Source: Antedon mediterranea
Lineage: Eukaryota > Echinodermata > Crinoidea > Comatulida > Antedonidae
Assembly (NCBI RefSeq): GCF_964355755.1
Contig: NC_092675.1
Span: forward strand, 11,609,312 to 11,673,311
Direction: 5' to 3'
Length of the DNA: 64,000 bases
Of the stretch, positions 22,759 to 35,181 are shown piece by piece. How positions within the stretch are numbered: the first letter of the stretch is position 1; each line of letters starts with the position of its first letter. The translations under genes and the position numbers were made by a program. Below the pieces are notes generated by a model. That model was not told the origin of the DNA. It searched no databases and saw nothing but the letters and a program-made list of their open reading frames with translations.

Positions 22759-24875
22759 AGGTTTTTAAGTGGATTTCACTTCTTCATCATGTACTGGATC
22801 TGAGAAAAAAAGTCCCGAAAAATCTGAGCCCGCGAAAGGTCATTTTGGGTCATTATAAGGTCATTTGAGGTCAAAAGTTACAATATCACGTTTTTGGACA
22901 TAAAATATTTTTCCAACATCGTTTGTACCTTGATATTGGTGTCAAAATAAAGCGTATTAAATTTGAAATTCAGTGAATAAACTTTATTGATTACTAGTAC
23001 ATTTTAATATTTATTTAAAGCTAATTAACTATTTTTTATGCACTTTTTTACAAAAAATTGTTTTTCAAAAAATATTCAATGACATTTTATAGCTCACTAG
23101 GAAGCTTAAAATGTTTCAATGTTTTCCTAAAAATATCTGTAGGACTCCAAGACACTAGAGTGAAATTTTCAAAATCATAGCCTCAATAATGAGGAGTTGA
23201 GCACTTTTTAAAACTTTGTGATTTGAAATAAATGTATTTTAACCCATTTGACAAAAAAACCCACGAAGGCCCCTTTGGGTTTCCATACCTAATGTTTCTT
23301 GAAATAGAGCTTTCTGATTGGCTGTAAGTTTTATGCAGCCTGGAACCAGCATCACTACACCGCCAGAAAAATTTTTTGTCAAGAGTTTTATCATTATTTT
23401 GCAGGTTTGTGTTTATGTTCATTATGTTTAGATAAGACAGATAATTAATTGAATAATGTAATTATTACCAGATATCTATGATTAGACCTATTACTAGGCC
23501 TAGGGTAGAGGGCGCGCTACTCGGACATTGTTGTTTGTCGGACACGTGACACTGTTTACTTATGAATATGTATAAAATATTGACCAATCAAATAATTTTT
23601 CCTCATGAATTATTCATTACCGATGTCACGTCGCTGGGTAACCCAAAAAAATTACAATTTTCCATGAACATCGCTTCTAAAACCAATAATTTATGTAAGG
23701 TAAAGTTCAAGGTCACACGTGATTTTGGGTTTTTAAAGAAACTTATAAGGTCATAGGTCTATAAAATCTACACCAAACTTATTTAAAATGTGTAAAAGTA
23801 ACCCAAAATTTGATTTTAATAGTTGGTTCTTAACTCTTACTTCGTTGTTAAAAAAATAAAAAATGGCCGCTACACGTGGATATGGCTGATAGAGGGCTTC
23901 GAATACCAAGAACCAAAATGGTACCCCTGTTTTAGAAGTCGGACAGTAGGTGGCGCTATATATAAAAACATTGAATTAATCACTAAAATTAATTAGTGGA
24001 TCGCATTTTTTAAAGTAATTCAATATCTCTATAAAAATCAAATATTATAAATAATTTTTTGTAAATATAAAGAATAAAATGATTATATTTGTATATTAAA
24101 AAAAAAAAAAAATTTTTTTAATGAAATAATGTGAAATATAAACAAAACATTGAGGGCGTCCGAGTACCAAAAAACGCGTCCGAGTACCGATCCTTGAAGG
24201 ACTAGGTAATCCAGGGCCCTTCTAGATATGAATTTAGTTGCTGTTTTTGGCGACACTAAATTATTATTACAGTTATATTTGTAAGTTTCTATTAAAATTC
24301 TAAAAGTTTGTCTAAATGTACAATTTTAGCAATTGTGTACATTATAGTGTTAACCGTCCGAGTACCGCACCCCCTACCCTAGGCTCTGATGGTTACTAGG
24401 TCTAGCTGAGCTAAGCCAGCTAGGTAGGAAGGGGAGGCCTCCTAACCTAGCTAGGCCTAGCCTAGGCTGGGTAAGGGGTTCTAGGTAGTAGGAGCCTGTA
24501 GACTTAGGTTGAGGCCTTTGTCTCGTCTGACTAAAAAGGGACCTACTTCAATACTCACCTAGGCTTATATAAATATAAAGTGATATTAGGGTATTATACT
24601 TTATAAATCATTAACTTTAAAATTAAACATTTAAATCATTTTTTCAACGTAGGTGCCTTGTACCTTTGTCACTAATGATTTGCTATTACAACTACAGTAC
24701 TGTAAAACTATTATCTGGCTGTTTAAAATGCATTACTGTATTCCTTTATATAATATTTTAAACTATAAATAGGCCTAATATACTTGACTTGTCTACGAAC
24801 TGACCCAGGTGGTTAAAAATATAAACATTTTACAGTTTACTAAATGTACTGTATGCTTTTTTTTTAAGTCTCATT
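22759..24875. other. PREB intron 1 spacer, repetitive but no gene seen
   Basis: Contains GGTCATTT-type words at 22840-22880, several copies of CGAGTACC/GTCCGAGTACC between 23510 and 24370, and CTAGGCCTA words at 24370-24500. The small ORFs lack coding character. Confidence 0.45.
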
Positions 24876-27800
24876 ATGGAAGCGAGTTCCAGTGGTTTGA
24901 CAACATGTCCATTTTGTCATGGATATTTTCATGACAAAAATAATGTTGCAACGATCAAATTACAAAAAGGAGTTGACACGATAAATACCATGAGTAAAAA
25001 CAGAGGGGATAGCATCCATGTAACCATAGGACAACAAATACACAAAGATTGTAGAAAGAAATATACTCATCCATCGGAAGTAAGATTTAAGTTTTACATT
25101 ATATTTTGTTTAATACAGTTTATAGCAATAACTTCTTATGATAAACAGATAAACATTTTTAATCATATTTTGTAAATGATTACTGAATACTACAATCTCC
25201 ATTACTTGTCAACAGCTCCCAAAGAAAGAAAGCTCTTCAAGGACTGCTGAGAAGAGGAAAAGTAGGGCGGATAGTAGTGCTTTTATTAGTAGTACTGACT
25301 GTGTATTCTGTGGAACTACAGTTGATGCCAACAGATCTGAATTTAGCTATGTGAAAACTTCTGGAGTTGTTAAATCAATTAAAGAAATCATTACAAATGT
25401 TCGGAAATTTGACACATGGTCATTGGCTGTCAATGCTCGGATAGAATTTTATGGAAGTGATCTTCATGCTGCTGATGCTATCTACAATCGCCAATGCTAT
25501 AGAAATTTTCAATCTGGTCTGGCCATTCCTGTTCGATTCCAATAATCTACTGGAGAACCGGCAAAGCGAAAAAGATCTGGAAGGCCAATAGATGAAGGTC
25601 AAGCACAAGCATTTTCTCAAGTATGTTCTTTCCTTGAAAGTAATGATGAAGAACAGTTAACAATATCAAACTTAAAAGGTATGAACATATATTCACAATC
25701 TTACTTAGAGTTTAACTATTAATATATTGTAAAAAAGGAAGGTAAAGGTGGCTGCCGCAGCCGGAGTGCCCATCTCTCTTTCTTTAGCGTTTGGGCCAGA
25801 CTGTACAATGCAACTCCTCCCGCACAAAGAGTCTGTTTACCTTCCTAGCCAGCGCTGGTCCATTTATACACCTGGATGAAGAGGGACAAACATTGATAAA
25901 GTTCCTTGTTTAAGGAAACACCCCAAGTGCCAAATCCCAACCTCACGATCAAGAGACCGTCTCCCTACTCACTGCGCCACCTGACTTCCACTTGTATACA
26001 ATATGCAAACGGATGTTATTTTAAATATTTCTTTACTATTGTTCACAGAAAGAATGAAAGAGTTCATAGATGATGAATCAGAACCATACACCAACAAACA
26101 CATGAAGAATAAGCTAAGGGAGAGATAACATTTGCATTTCTGAAGGTGATGGGTATAATGATTTGGTTACAATGAGAGAAAAGACATCTACCATTCTAAG
26201 GTAATTGATTTAATTGTTAGTATGGGATTATAGATTGAATGTACCTGCACTGTATGCCACACATCTACCTTAATATATAAATTTTGATGTTATTTTATTT
26301 TCTTTTTGTTAAAATTATTAGGTCATACTTTCAACGAAAGGATGGTGATGATGACTTCCAGAAACGAGAAATTATCAAAACAGCTGCACGACTTATCAAG
26401 TCAGAAATCAAGACATGTATCTCATCTTTGACAGATACCTACCCTAGTGTTACAGAACTTTTGGGTGATGCTCCATACAACTTTTTGCCAGAGAGTCTAC
26501 GTTTATTTCTAGATTTGATTATTGTTGGAGATAAGAATCACACCAAAGTCCAAGGTCAAGCACTAATTCAAGCAACAAGACCAAGAATGGTTTTGGCACC
26601 ACTTCAGGTTGGACTTGGTGTTCAGCTGTATCATCTTTTTCGATCAGAGTTTTTGCTTGCTACCCTAAAACAAGCCAGTTATGGCTAAATTATCAGCACA
26701 TGATAGAAGTAGCCAGATCATTCATAACAGGAGACAGGTCAGGTTCCTGGAGTACACATCTCAAAGCAGTAGCTGATGCTTTACCAATTTTTGCTGCTGC
26801 TGGACATTTCAATTACCTGAGATCTGCATACTTCTACCTACAACAAATGAACAGACTCAAAGACGATCATCCTGATGTATATGAACGCTTTTGCAAAGGC
26901 TTGAATGTGGTACGTCGAACAACTAAATTCTGGGCTGGTGTAAGTTGTGACCTCGCTATCGAGCAAACCCTGATGCGGTCGGTAAAAAGCACAGGAGGTC
27001 TAACCAGAGGCAGTAAGATGAGTGAACATTCAAGAATGTTGTGGGTTCTTACAAGGCCATGTATGTCAGCATTCAATGAATCCATGCAGTCATTTACTAA
27101 TAAAACGTTTGCAACCAGTGATCAACACAAAGAGGCTGCGCCTTCTAGTATACACAGAGATACAATTGATACTGATAAATTGCTAGCTAAACTCAACGGA
27201 TGTTCACCATTTTCAATGGAACCAACCCTTCGGAATATCGTAAATGGTATGGTAGCTAATGATGATGTCAATGTTCTTCAATATCAAATGGTAGCTGAAA
27301 GTGTCATCTCTCAAATGAAGCAACAGTCAGTCTTCTCACATAAATTTAAAAGAAAGGAAAGAGCCAGGACACTAGCTGATGCAAGTGCCATTGTTGTTGC
27401 ACCTGACAGATCTATAGATCCTGGACTCTTATTTCAAAGATGTCTCATTGTGTCACAAACTGGGAGCCTGTCTTTGGAAGAAATGCTTACGTTTGAACTG
27501 AGTCCCTTTCCCCCATCATTGTTTGAAGGAAAGAATTTGCTCCGGAAAGCAGACAAGCCGCAATTGCTTCACGCAATTATTGATCAAAGACAAAAGAAAT
27601 CGTCAGACATATTACTATGTCATAATGCCGTCCTCAAAACTGACATCTATGTCTTCGATGGAGGTTCTTTAATACACCGACTGCCATGGAAGAAGGGCGA
27701 GTTATACCATGAAATTATTACGTCTTATTGCAAGCTAGTTAGAAAGTATGCATCCACAATAGTAGTGTTTGATGGCTATGGAACACCAACAACAAAAGAT

Positions 27801-27940
27801 ATTACACACTTGAGGCGTGGAAAAGCTGACCACTTAGATGTCAAATTTGACGAATCTACAGTATTTGACACAAAGAAAGAGAAATTTTTGAGTAATACCA
27901 ACAACAAAGATTTATCAACATGCTTGGAAAAGAGCTTGAG
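24876..27940 (+). pseudogene. Zinc-finger / FEN-XPG-like nuclease family protein, 5' exons (broken)
   Basis: Multi-exon TE-like gene, apparently an uncharacterised family seen in multiple copies in marine invertebrates. Exons readable by splice sites: 24876-25079 (CPFCHGYF...HKDCRKKY, zinc-finger-like), 25216-25678 (CVFC...CYRNF), 26049-26200, and 26322-27940. The last exon enters a PIN/FEN-like N-terminal region: IYVFDGGSLIH at about 27645 and IVVFDGYGTPTTK at about 27760, matching the first metal-binding Asp and the VFDG signature of XPG-N. Damage: stop TAA at 25543, frame shift near 26125, one-base shifts near 26680 and 27914. The 9.46-kb transposon cuts it at 27941 and it continues at 37400. 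Function is inferred from the fold only. Confidence 0.65.
25738..25997 (-). mobile_element. tRNA-derived SINE, minus strand
   Basis: Read on the minus strand from 25997: GTGGCGCAGTGAGTAGG (A box) and GAGGTTGGGATTTGG (B-box-like), a body, and a CCTTTACCTTCC tail at 25738-25750. It sits in an intron of the FEN-like pseudogene. The tail resembles that of the 44385-44650 element. Confidence 0.6.
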
Positions 27941-28129
27941 GCTCGGGCTCAGTATATTAGCAACATTAGGAAATGAAAATTCTCAAAAACAAATGTTGAC
28001 GAAACATTTTATAATTGTTACTAAACTAAAGTGCAACATCTATATTTACTTCTCTGTTATTTTCCTCACATAATATTTATCAATGTAAAATCGTCAACAA
28101 AATGAATGATCGCAACTGGAATCGTGGTT

Positions 28130-29480
28130 GTAACCTACGTTACATGTTTTATTTTCGACTTTCACTGTAAACGATTATAAAGGCAACAACATTATATTTC
28201 TATGAATATGAAACTATAAAATAGTGTATGTAATCAAACAAAAACATGTATAATAACTTACATATTGTTACATTCATTAGTAAATATTGTATTTTATAGT
28301 TTATACTTTATTACCATCCATAATAAAATGAGTCGTCAATCAAAGGTTGTTGTTGATTTCTTGTATGTCCGCATACATTCCTGTCTTAAATTCACATAAA
28401 ATAACACTCATTATTGTACTCTATTAAATAGTCATATGACAAAACTGGTGTTATCTTTCTTAGAAAATGTATACTGTGTTACAATTGAGTAACGTAAATT
28501 ACGTATTCAGTAACGTAAATTACTGAATTGAAAGATGAATTCGTCATTAAAATAGTTAAATAAAAACAACATTTATAACTTTTAACAATAAACCTCATTG
28601 GTATTTTAGATCATTGCCATCACTTTGTAGGCAAACAGATTATATGTTTCATTAAATCATCATCCTTTTTTTATTTTCTATTAATTCAATGCATATTTTA
28701 TTAAGTATAATTATAAAAAACTCCCATATGAAAATGTAAATTAGTGAGTTTTATAATGCTAGTGTACATACTATTGTTTTGGTTGATATGATTATTATTA
28801 TTACCTCCGCCAAGGAGGTTATGTTTTCACCCCTGTATGTTTGTGTTTGTGTGTGTGTTTGTGTGTTTGTGTGTGTGTCTGTGAACAGCCTGGAGGCCAC
28901 AGTTTTTATCCGATTCTAACCAAATTTGGACACAATGATCTATGCCCAAAAAGCTCGGACGAGTTCGAATTTGAGGGGGAAAGGTCATAGGTCAAGGTCA
29001 CAACTAACAAAAAACTATTTTACTGCCTAGAGACCACAGTTTTGATCCGATTCTCACCAAACTTAGCCACAATGATCAATGACACATCATATAATTGTGG
29101 TTACATTTTGAAGGGTCAGGGTCAAAGATCAAGGTCCACCAAAAAAAAAAAATAAATAAAAAAAAAAAAATAATAAAAAAAAAAACCCCTCAGTGGGACT
29201 TGAACCAGCGATCTCAACTGTGAGAGGCTGGATACATAACCATTACACCACACTGTCATCCACAACTTTGTAGTGTGCAGTTAACATATTTACACTTAGA
29301 ACTAATAAAAAAAAATGTTAAAAAAAAAATATTCAGGGGGCATTTTATGTAGGGGAATTTTACAGTAGGCGGAGGTTTGTACTCTCGGAGTACCCTCTAG
29401 TTTATTATAATTCTGTGAACTTTACATTTGCTTGGCCTAATGCTTATATCAGTCTCAACTTTCTTAGTAACGTAAGTTAC
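28130..29480. promoter_or_regulatory. Left-end cluster of palindromic GTAACNTANGTTAC sites
   Basis: Four copies at 28130-28143, 28489-28502, 28510-28523 and 29467-29480. The last overlaps the transposase stop codon (minus strand TAA at 29479-29477). They are likely binding sites for the element's transposase, by analogy with subterminal repeats of other DNA transposons. Confidence 0.6.
28798..29402. mobile_element. Dispersed 600-bp repeat with tRNA-like segment, inside the 9.46-kb transposon
   Basis: Starts ACCTCCGCCAAGGAGGTTATG and ends GGCGGAGGTTTGTACTC...CTCTAG, with inverted CCTCCGCC/GGCGGAGG ends. It contains a (TGTGTT)n tract (28845-28880), two similar GGAGGCCACAGTTTTTATCC / GAGACCACAGTTTTGATCC blocks, A-rich runs, and a minus-strand tRNA-like piece near 29185-29270 (GGTTCAAGTCCC B box). 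Confidence 0.6.
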
Positions 29481-31413
29481 ATTTCCTTTAATGTTTCAAC
29501 ATTTTGATTTATCTGTTCCCTCTCCTGGTCTGAAATGTAGAACAATCTACCCGTACAACCCTTTGTTTCAATTTCAACACGGCAGATAACTTTATCAATA
29601 GGAATCCATATTTCATCCTTACTATTTGGCCACTGAAATATGTTCTTGTTAATTCTGCTGCCAGATTTTAAAAAAGACACCAACGCATCTTCATCATCTA
29701 TATCAACAACTTTGCCGATGTACCATTCTTCATCATATAATGCCGATACCCAATCATCAACATGGAATTGAATTTTGCTGCTTTGCTTGGTATTTTGCTT
29801 TTGACGTTTCGTTAAGCTATGGACTATCCATCCGGGGCACATGTTATCAGCAGAAGAGGTTTCTTGACACGCTCTACAGTAGCAAGATACATCGCGTACC
29901 ATCACTTCTCCACTGATGCCTCTCACTGCATGGAGATTTGTAGTCCCGGGAACAGGTCTTATGTTTGGCCATTTCATTTGTATTTCCGATTCTGCAGCCA
30001 CACATTCCTCATTAGTAACAAAAAAGTACTCTATGCGTGAGTTTTCTCTTTCTTGACAAGCCCAAGCAAAGAAGTCGTGGGCATCTTGGATCACTGCCGC
30101 ACCACGTTTTACGGCTTCGTCCGCCAAGCGTTTTACTGTTCCGCCAATGCCGTCGCATGGCCCTTTTCCATGCCCAGCTTCGAAGTAGTCCCAGCTGGCA
30201 TTAATATTATGGAAAAGTATGTTGTGATTAGATATGATGGAGAATATTGTTTTATTCCGGTATTGTGATGTTGGACTATCGGTCCAATAATGGATAGTCT
30301 TTAATTCGGGCAAGATCCCTCTCAATTTTGGCACCAGCTTCTTTAAAATTGCAAACACAGTAGAAGCGTTGTGTGCGCGGGTGTCTGAAACCGCTACCAT
30401 GCTATGATGCTTAATTTCGCCATCATGAAAGTAAGCAACTATAGGGTGTAAAGTAACACCGGTCTGATTCCAGTAGGCGCTTTGCACTTCTTCCATCGGC
30501 ACACATGTATAATTCTGAGCGAAATCCATATGTATGACGCATTCTCCTTCTTGCAGGTTTTCTTTACACTCTCTTATAGCAGTGTATTGTGCTGTAACCC
30601 GTTGTGCATGTTTTCTGAAATCAATAGTTGTAGTTACAAATAAGTCTGCAAATGAGCTTTTGTCGACTCTTTGTTGAACAAGTTTAGTTTTCTTCTTACC
30701 GAAATTGTCTGGGACACGTTTCCATTCTTCATACTGGATCTCTTGATCTGGTATACGCTTGGCAAGATCAGATATCTGTGTGTCGGTGATTGATTTGATT
30801 GCTTCATCGGGGCTTGTGATTGTGATCACACCTAGAGATTTTAATACCTTTAACTGAAGGGCAAAGTTCTGATGTTTTTGGCAAAGACTTGTGTTTCTTG
30901 CTGTGAATTTGACAAGTTTAATATTAGCATTTCTTTGTCGGATTTTCTTAAACGAGGAAAAAGAAACCTTCCGTTGTTCTGGATTTTCACTTTTGTACTT
31001 GGCAAACAAGTTCATCATGTAATCATTGAGGTATCTTATCTGTCGTTTTTCTTTGGTAGAAGATGTTTTGCAGGCATCTCGTTTTCCTGCCATCATCCTG
31101 GAGTTGTCATCTCTTTCCATGAAGCCTAATACTTCATTATGAAGAACTCCCCACGCCTTTTTTACATACTTCGCAGCTGTGATTCCTTGCTTTTTCGTCT
31201 TGGATAGGTTACGTTGACCAAGGCCCGACTCCCTTGAAACACGCGCGATTAACCTGTATTTCTTGATTATCTTTCCAGATAGAACATTGCTAATCATTCT
31301 TCTGGCCTTCTGCCCTTGATTTATCTCTGTGCTCTCTCTTATTTCATCAAGCAGTGCATGTGAAAGCAGGAGTTGTTTTTTCAACCCTTTGGGTACTGAT
31401 CTTGGTGACATAC
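29477..31413 (-). CDS. DDE-like transposase of the 9.46-kb element, exon 2 (catalytic and C-terminal domains)
   Basis: 645 codons including the stop, uninterrupted. It starts at an acceptor (TTTCTAG, AG at 31415-31414) whose phase matches exon 1. Numbering from the Met at 31411: residues 1-200 basic and helical; the likely catalytic core has Asp296 (VIHMDFAQNY), Asp378 (HYWTDSPTSQYRN) and Glu411 or a nearby acid (DYFEAGHGKGPCDGIGG). A CxC-x2-C...C cluster (VSCYCRAC...CPGW, about 509-527) could bind zinc. Residues 547-585 (FHVDDWVSALYDEEWYIGKVV) look like a Tudor/SH3-type barrel. I do not recognise a named superfamily; the DDE assignment is inferred from motif order and context. Confidence 0.72.
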
Positions 31414-31639
31414 CTAGAAAATTGGAAATTACATCAATACTAAATTAAATACGGTTTAGAATATTTAAATATTATCTCAATTGATATGTTCAGGAAGATA
31501 ATGGTTTAAGCAGCATGTAATGGGCAGAAAAAGAAAATACGTATATTCACATCACTATACACGACATGGAACAAGTTATCATTTATAAGGCCTTGAGTAC
31601 ATTTTGTGGATATTTGCTCTACATTATCATATATTATCA

Positions 31640-34600
31640 CTAGAACCACCACGGAGTGACGCTGTTGACCTGCGAACCTGTGGTGTTACTTGTGTTTATT
31701 ATTTGTTTAATTGATTATTTTTACTGTTAGTTTGGTGCGAATTTGTTACTTTATTTGTTGCTGGTATCGTCCGTCTGTGATTTGACTGTTTTTAGTGTAT
31801 TTTATGACAGTAATTGATCGCTGTAACTGTAGGCCCAATTCGACGATGCGCTATACAAGAACACGGCTCGTGGAGCTGAATACCGGGAAGTCTAGTCGCG
31901 AACCACCTGACTCCACCCTAGAATGCCTAACGGCTTGCAACGTACCAAGGCGTTTGCTTAATAATACATGTAGGCGAGGTAAACGCGGAGGAAGGAAATT
32001 ACGTAGGAAAATTCCTGTTATTGTGTCATCTAGATCTGAACCGACTATCACAAGTAGGCCTACAGCGATTGCAAGGGAGAATCTAGTGACTATTGAAACT
32101 GTCCATATACCAAGAGCTAGCGATGTATGTCCTAGAATTTACCTAGCTAATGCAAGATCCATTAAAAACAAATTAGACGAATTTGAACTGACTCTGAATA
32201 AGAACAAAATAGATGTAGCTGTTATAACAGAGACCTGGCTCAATGTCAATACGGAAAACATTGCAGAAATCCCGAAATTTGTTTCTTGTGCCAAAAATAG
32301 ATATAATAAAAAAGGTGGAGGTGTGGCCATCTACGCCGGTAATGAAATACATATCGATCCTGTAATTGGACATGCGGATTGTTGCTTCGAATGTCTCTGG
32401 GTAAAAGCCACCCTGCCACGCAGATGTAAACAAGGTCATCATTTCTACTTTGGAGGCATTTACTTCCCGCCGTCGGCTCCAGCTGGGGATAGTCTGATTG
32501 AACATATCATTGAAACTATCGACACCATTCGTTCGGTAGATAGTTATGCACCCATTTTTGTGCTAGGTGATTTTAATCAGCTAAACACCGACGACATTGA
32601 AACGCGTGTAGGATTTTCCCAAGTAGTAAACTTTCCAACCAGGAAGGGTGCAATTCTTGATAAAGTTTTCATGAACTATCCAGATATATATACTGCACCC
32701 AAACGACTAGCCCCACTAGGACGCAGTGATCATAACGCCATCCTGATACATCCTAAAACAGAAGTTCCGCGAAATATGTGTCATAAAATTAAAACTCAAC
32801 CGTACCGTGACAGCTCTGTAAGATGTTTCGGACAGTGGGTCACAGCATATGAATGGGATAACGTGTACAATATAGTTGATGCTGAGTCAAAAACCGACGA
32901 GTTTATCTCTCTGCTAAATGGAGCATACTCCGATAAGTTTCCAGTTATTACTAAGCGTGTGAGAGAAGCAGATCGACCATGGATGACATCTAAAGTTCGG
33001 AATCTACTAGATGCTCGACAGAAATCGTATGAAAAGCATGGTAAAACGCAGGAATGGAGGAATCTCCGTAACATGGTGCAAGCTGGAATTAGAGAAGCCA
33101 AACAATCGTATTATCGCAATTCCCTAAAGAATCTAAAGTCTAACAATGCAGCCAAATGGCATAAGGGGATTAAACAACTCTGTAACATGAAAAAACATAC
33201 TACATTTAGTATGCCTGGCCATTCCGATGAAGATATTGCGGAGAACATTAACAACCATTTCTCCAGTATTTGCAATAAGTTAACACCATTAGATATTAAA
33301 AAGTTGCCTGCCTATTTGCCAGCAAATGATAAACCCCCATATATTTTTGTCGGGCAAGTAAAAGCATTACTTAGCAAATTAGTTCCAATAAAGGCAGGTC
33401 ACCCCGAGGACCTACCTGCACGGTTAATTAGAGACTTTGCCCCTGAATTAGCTCCACCAATTGCTGATATTTTTAATTGTGCCCTTAAAGAAGGAACATT
33501 CCCTAGCGCCTGGAAAAAAGCAACCGCCATTCCAATTCCTAAGGTTAATAGTGTTAAATCACTTAACAACTTAAGGCCGATTTCCCTTACCCCCATATTA
33601 GCCAGAGTCTTTGAATCGTTTTTAGTTAAGTGGATCGTGGAGGATATAAATATTAGCTTAGATTCTAGACAATTTGGAAGCAGGAAGAAATCATCGACCT
33701 CCCATTATCTTATAAGCTTAATTGACTCGGTGCTCAAAGATCTTGAGTGTGGTGGAACTTACGTTAATCTGTGCGCAATTGATTTCACCAAAGCTTTTGA
33801 CCTTGTTGACCACTCCATTCTTATAAAGAAGTTAATCGACATCGGGGTGAGGTCGTCTATAATTCCCACCATCTGCAGCTTCCTCACCGATCGCACCATG
33901 AATACCAAATATACTGGATGTACATCTACTTCTAGTAAGATAACCTGTGGCGTCCCGCAAGGGACTAAGCTTGGTCCCGTGTTATTCTTGGTGCTCATTA
34001 ATGATGCCTGTGTCGGAAGCTGCAGAAGGTGGAAATACGTAGACGACCTCACCCTGGGAGAGGTAGTTAGTAAAGGAGCTAGACCTACGATGCAAGAGAT
34101 GCTTAATGATGTTAATGATTGGTGTAGAAAGAATAATATGATCCCAAAGCCCTCTAAGTGCCATATAATGACTGTTAACTTTTTGAAAGACATCAGCGTT
34201 GACGCTGCGTCTCCCATTTTTAATCTAAATGGCTCCAACCTTGATGTAGTAGAACATATGAGATTGCTTGGCGTCATAATTCAAAGTAATTTGAAGTGGG
34301 ACCTCAACACCCAAGATATTGTCTCACGGGCATCAAGAAGACTCTTTGCTCTATGTATTTTAAAAAAAGTCAATGTTGTTCTTGATGACCTAATCACTGT
34401 GTACACTTCCTACATTAGGCCCATCTTGGAATACGCTTGCCAGGTATGGCATGGTGCTATTACCAAGAAAATGGCCAACAGCATTGAGACCATCCAGAAA
34501 AGAGCATGTCGAATAATGTTAGGTGCTACCTACATTTCCTATGACAATGCCCTAGAGGTTACAGGGTTACCTTCTCTCGAGGCAAGGAGAGACACTCTTG

Positions 34601-35105
34601 TGTTGTCCTTTGGCAGGGGGTTACTCAAGTCCAACTGTTTTCGAGACATGCTACCTCCTTGCCGCGGGCAGAAGAGAACCCTTAGGTCTAATACAACTAG
34701 TACCGGAAGTCTCCTTCCCCCCAGGTGTAAAACTGAACGATACCAAAGGTCTGCCATACCTACGATTGTTAAGTTCATTAATGCTAACTGATATAGGTTT
34801 GATTTCCATGATTATTTCTCACTTTCTAGATGCCGTTTCGACCTTTTATTATAATAATTTTAATAATGTATATATTAATAATAATCTTAAATAATAATAA
34901 TAATAATGACGTGCTCAATTTTATGAACGAATAATATTGTATTTTGTGTTTTATAATATATAGTTATTTTTCTATGCTGTTTGTAATTGTGCCTCTTTTA
35001 CTTTTAATTATATATGTATATTGATTGTAAACAAACGTTATCAGCCAATGGCTGCTGTTTTGTATGTGTTTTTAAACCTAAATAAATAAATAAATAAATA
35101 AATAA
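31640..35105 (+). mobile_element. Full-length-looking LINE (CR1/Jockey-type) in the transposase intron
   Basis: The 5'UTR begins near 31640 (ACCACCACGGAGTGACG), the ORF is 31795-34791, the 3'UTR follows, and it ends in a TAAA/AAAT microsatellite tail at 35080-35105. It is antisense to the transposase and lies wholly within its intron (31414-35181), so both genes remain readable. Left boundary approximate; no clear target duplication. Confidence 0.75.
31795..34791 (+). CDS. LINE ORF2: APE endonuclease and reverse transcriptase, intact
   Basis: 998 codons without a stop. N-terminal ~100 residues basic. The APE-type endonuclease follows: LANARSIKNKLDEF, VITETWL, VLGDFNQL and SDHNAIL, covering the catalytic Asn, Glu, Asp/Asn and His positions. 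RT: RPISLTPILARVFESF, DFTKAFDLVDHSIL, GVPQGTKLGPVLFLVLIND, and the active site YVDD at residues 748-751 (34036-34047). The C-terminal region ends RPILEYACQVWHG...IQKRACR, usual for CR1/L2/Jockey LINEs. No RNase H domain. The length and lack of damage suggest a young copy; it may start downstream at the internal Met near 31847. No separate ORF1 is visible. Confidence 0.85.
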   Translation: MYFMTVIDRCNCRPNSTMRYTRTRLVELNTGKSSREPPDSTLECLTACNVPRRLLNNTCRRGKRGGRKLRRKIPVIVSSRSEPTITSRPTAIARENLVTIETVHIPRASDVCPRIYLANARSIKNKLDEFELTLNKNKIDVAVITETWLNVNTENIAEIPKFVSCAKNRYNKKGGGVAIYAGNEIHIDPVIGHADCCFECLWVKATLPRRCKQGHHFYFGGIYFPPSAPAGDSLIEHIIETIDTIRSVDSYAPIFVLGDFNQLNTDDIETRVGFSQVVNFPTRKGAILDKVFMNYPDIYTAPKRLAPLGRSDHNAILIHPKTEVPRNMCHKIKTQPYRDSSVRCFGQWVTAYEWDNVYNIVDAESKTDEFISLLNGAYSDKFPVITKRVREADRPWMTSKVRNLLDARQKSYEKHGKTQEWRNLRNMVQAGIREAKQSYYRNSLKNLKSNNAAKWHKGIKQLCNMKKHTTFSMPGHSDEDIAENINNHFSSICNKLTPLDIKKLPAYLPANDKPPYIFVGQVKALLSKLVPIKAGHPEDLPARLIRDFAPELAPPIADIFNCALKEGTFPSAWKKATAIPIPKVNSVKSLNNLRPISLTPILARVFESFLVKWIVEDINISLDSRQFGSRKKSSTSHYLISLIDSVLKDLECGGTYVNLCAIDFTKAFDLVDHSILIKKLIDIGVRSSIIPTICSFLTDRTMNTKYTGCTSTSSKITCGVPQGTKLGPVLFLVLINDACVGSCRRWKYVDDLTLGEVVSKGARPTMQEMLNDVNDWCRKNNMIPKPSKCHIMTVNFLKDISVDAASPIFNLNGSNLDVVEHMRLLGVIIQSNLKWDLNTQDIVSRASRRLFALCILKKVNVVLDDLITVYTSYIRPILEYACQVWHGAITKKMANSIETIQKRACRIMLGATYISYDNALEVTGLPSLEARRDTLVLSFGRGLLKSNCFRDMLPPCRGQKRTLRSNTTSTGSLLPPRCKTERYQRSAIPTIVKFINAN

Positions 35106-35181
35106 AATTATAAATAGCCAATATTGTCATTATTAATAATAATTATGCGTGAATAAAACAGTACATTCATTCGTGACCTAC

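Noticed and set aside
29819-31129. Plus-strand ORFs of 71-85 codons
   Set aside because: Antisense shadows of transposase exon 2, whose family-like motifs are on the minus strand.
32173-34277. Minus-strand ORFs of 60-172 codons
   Set aside because: Shadows of the intact LINE ORF2 on the plus strand.
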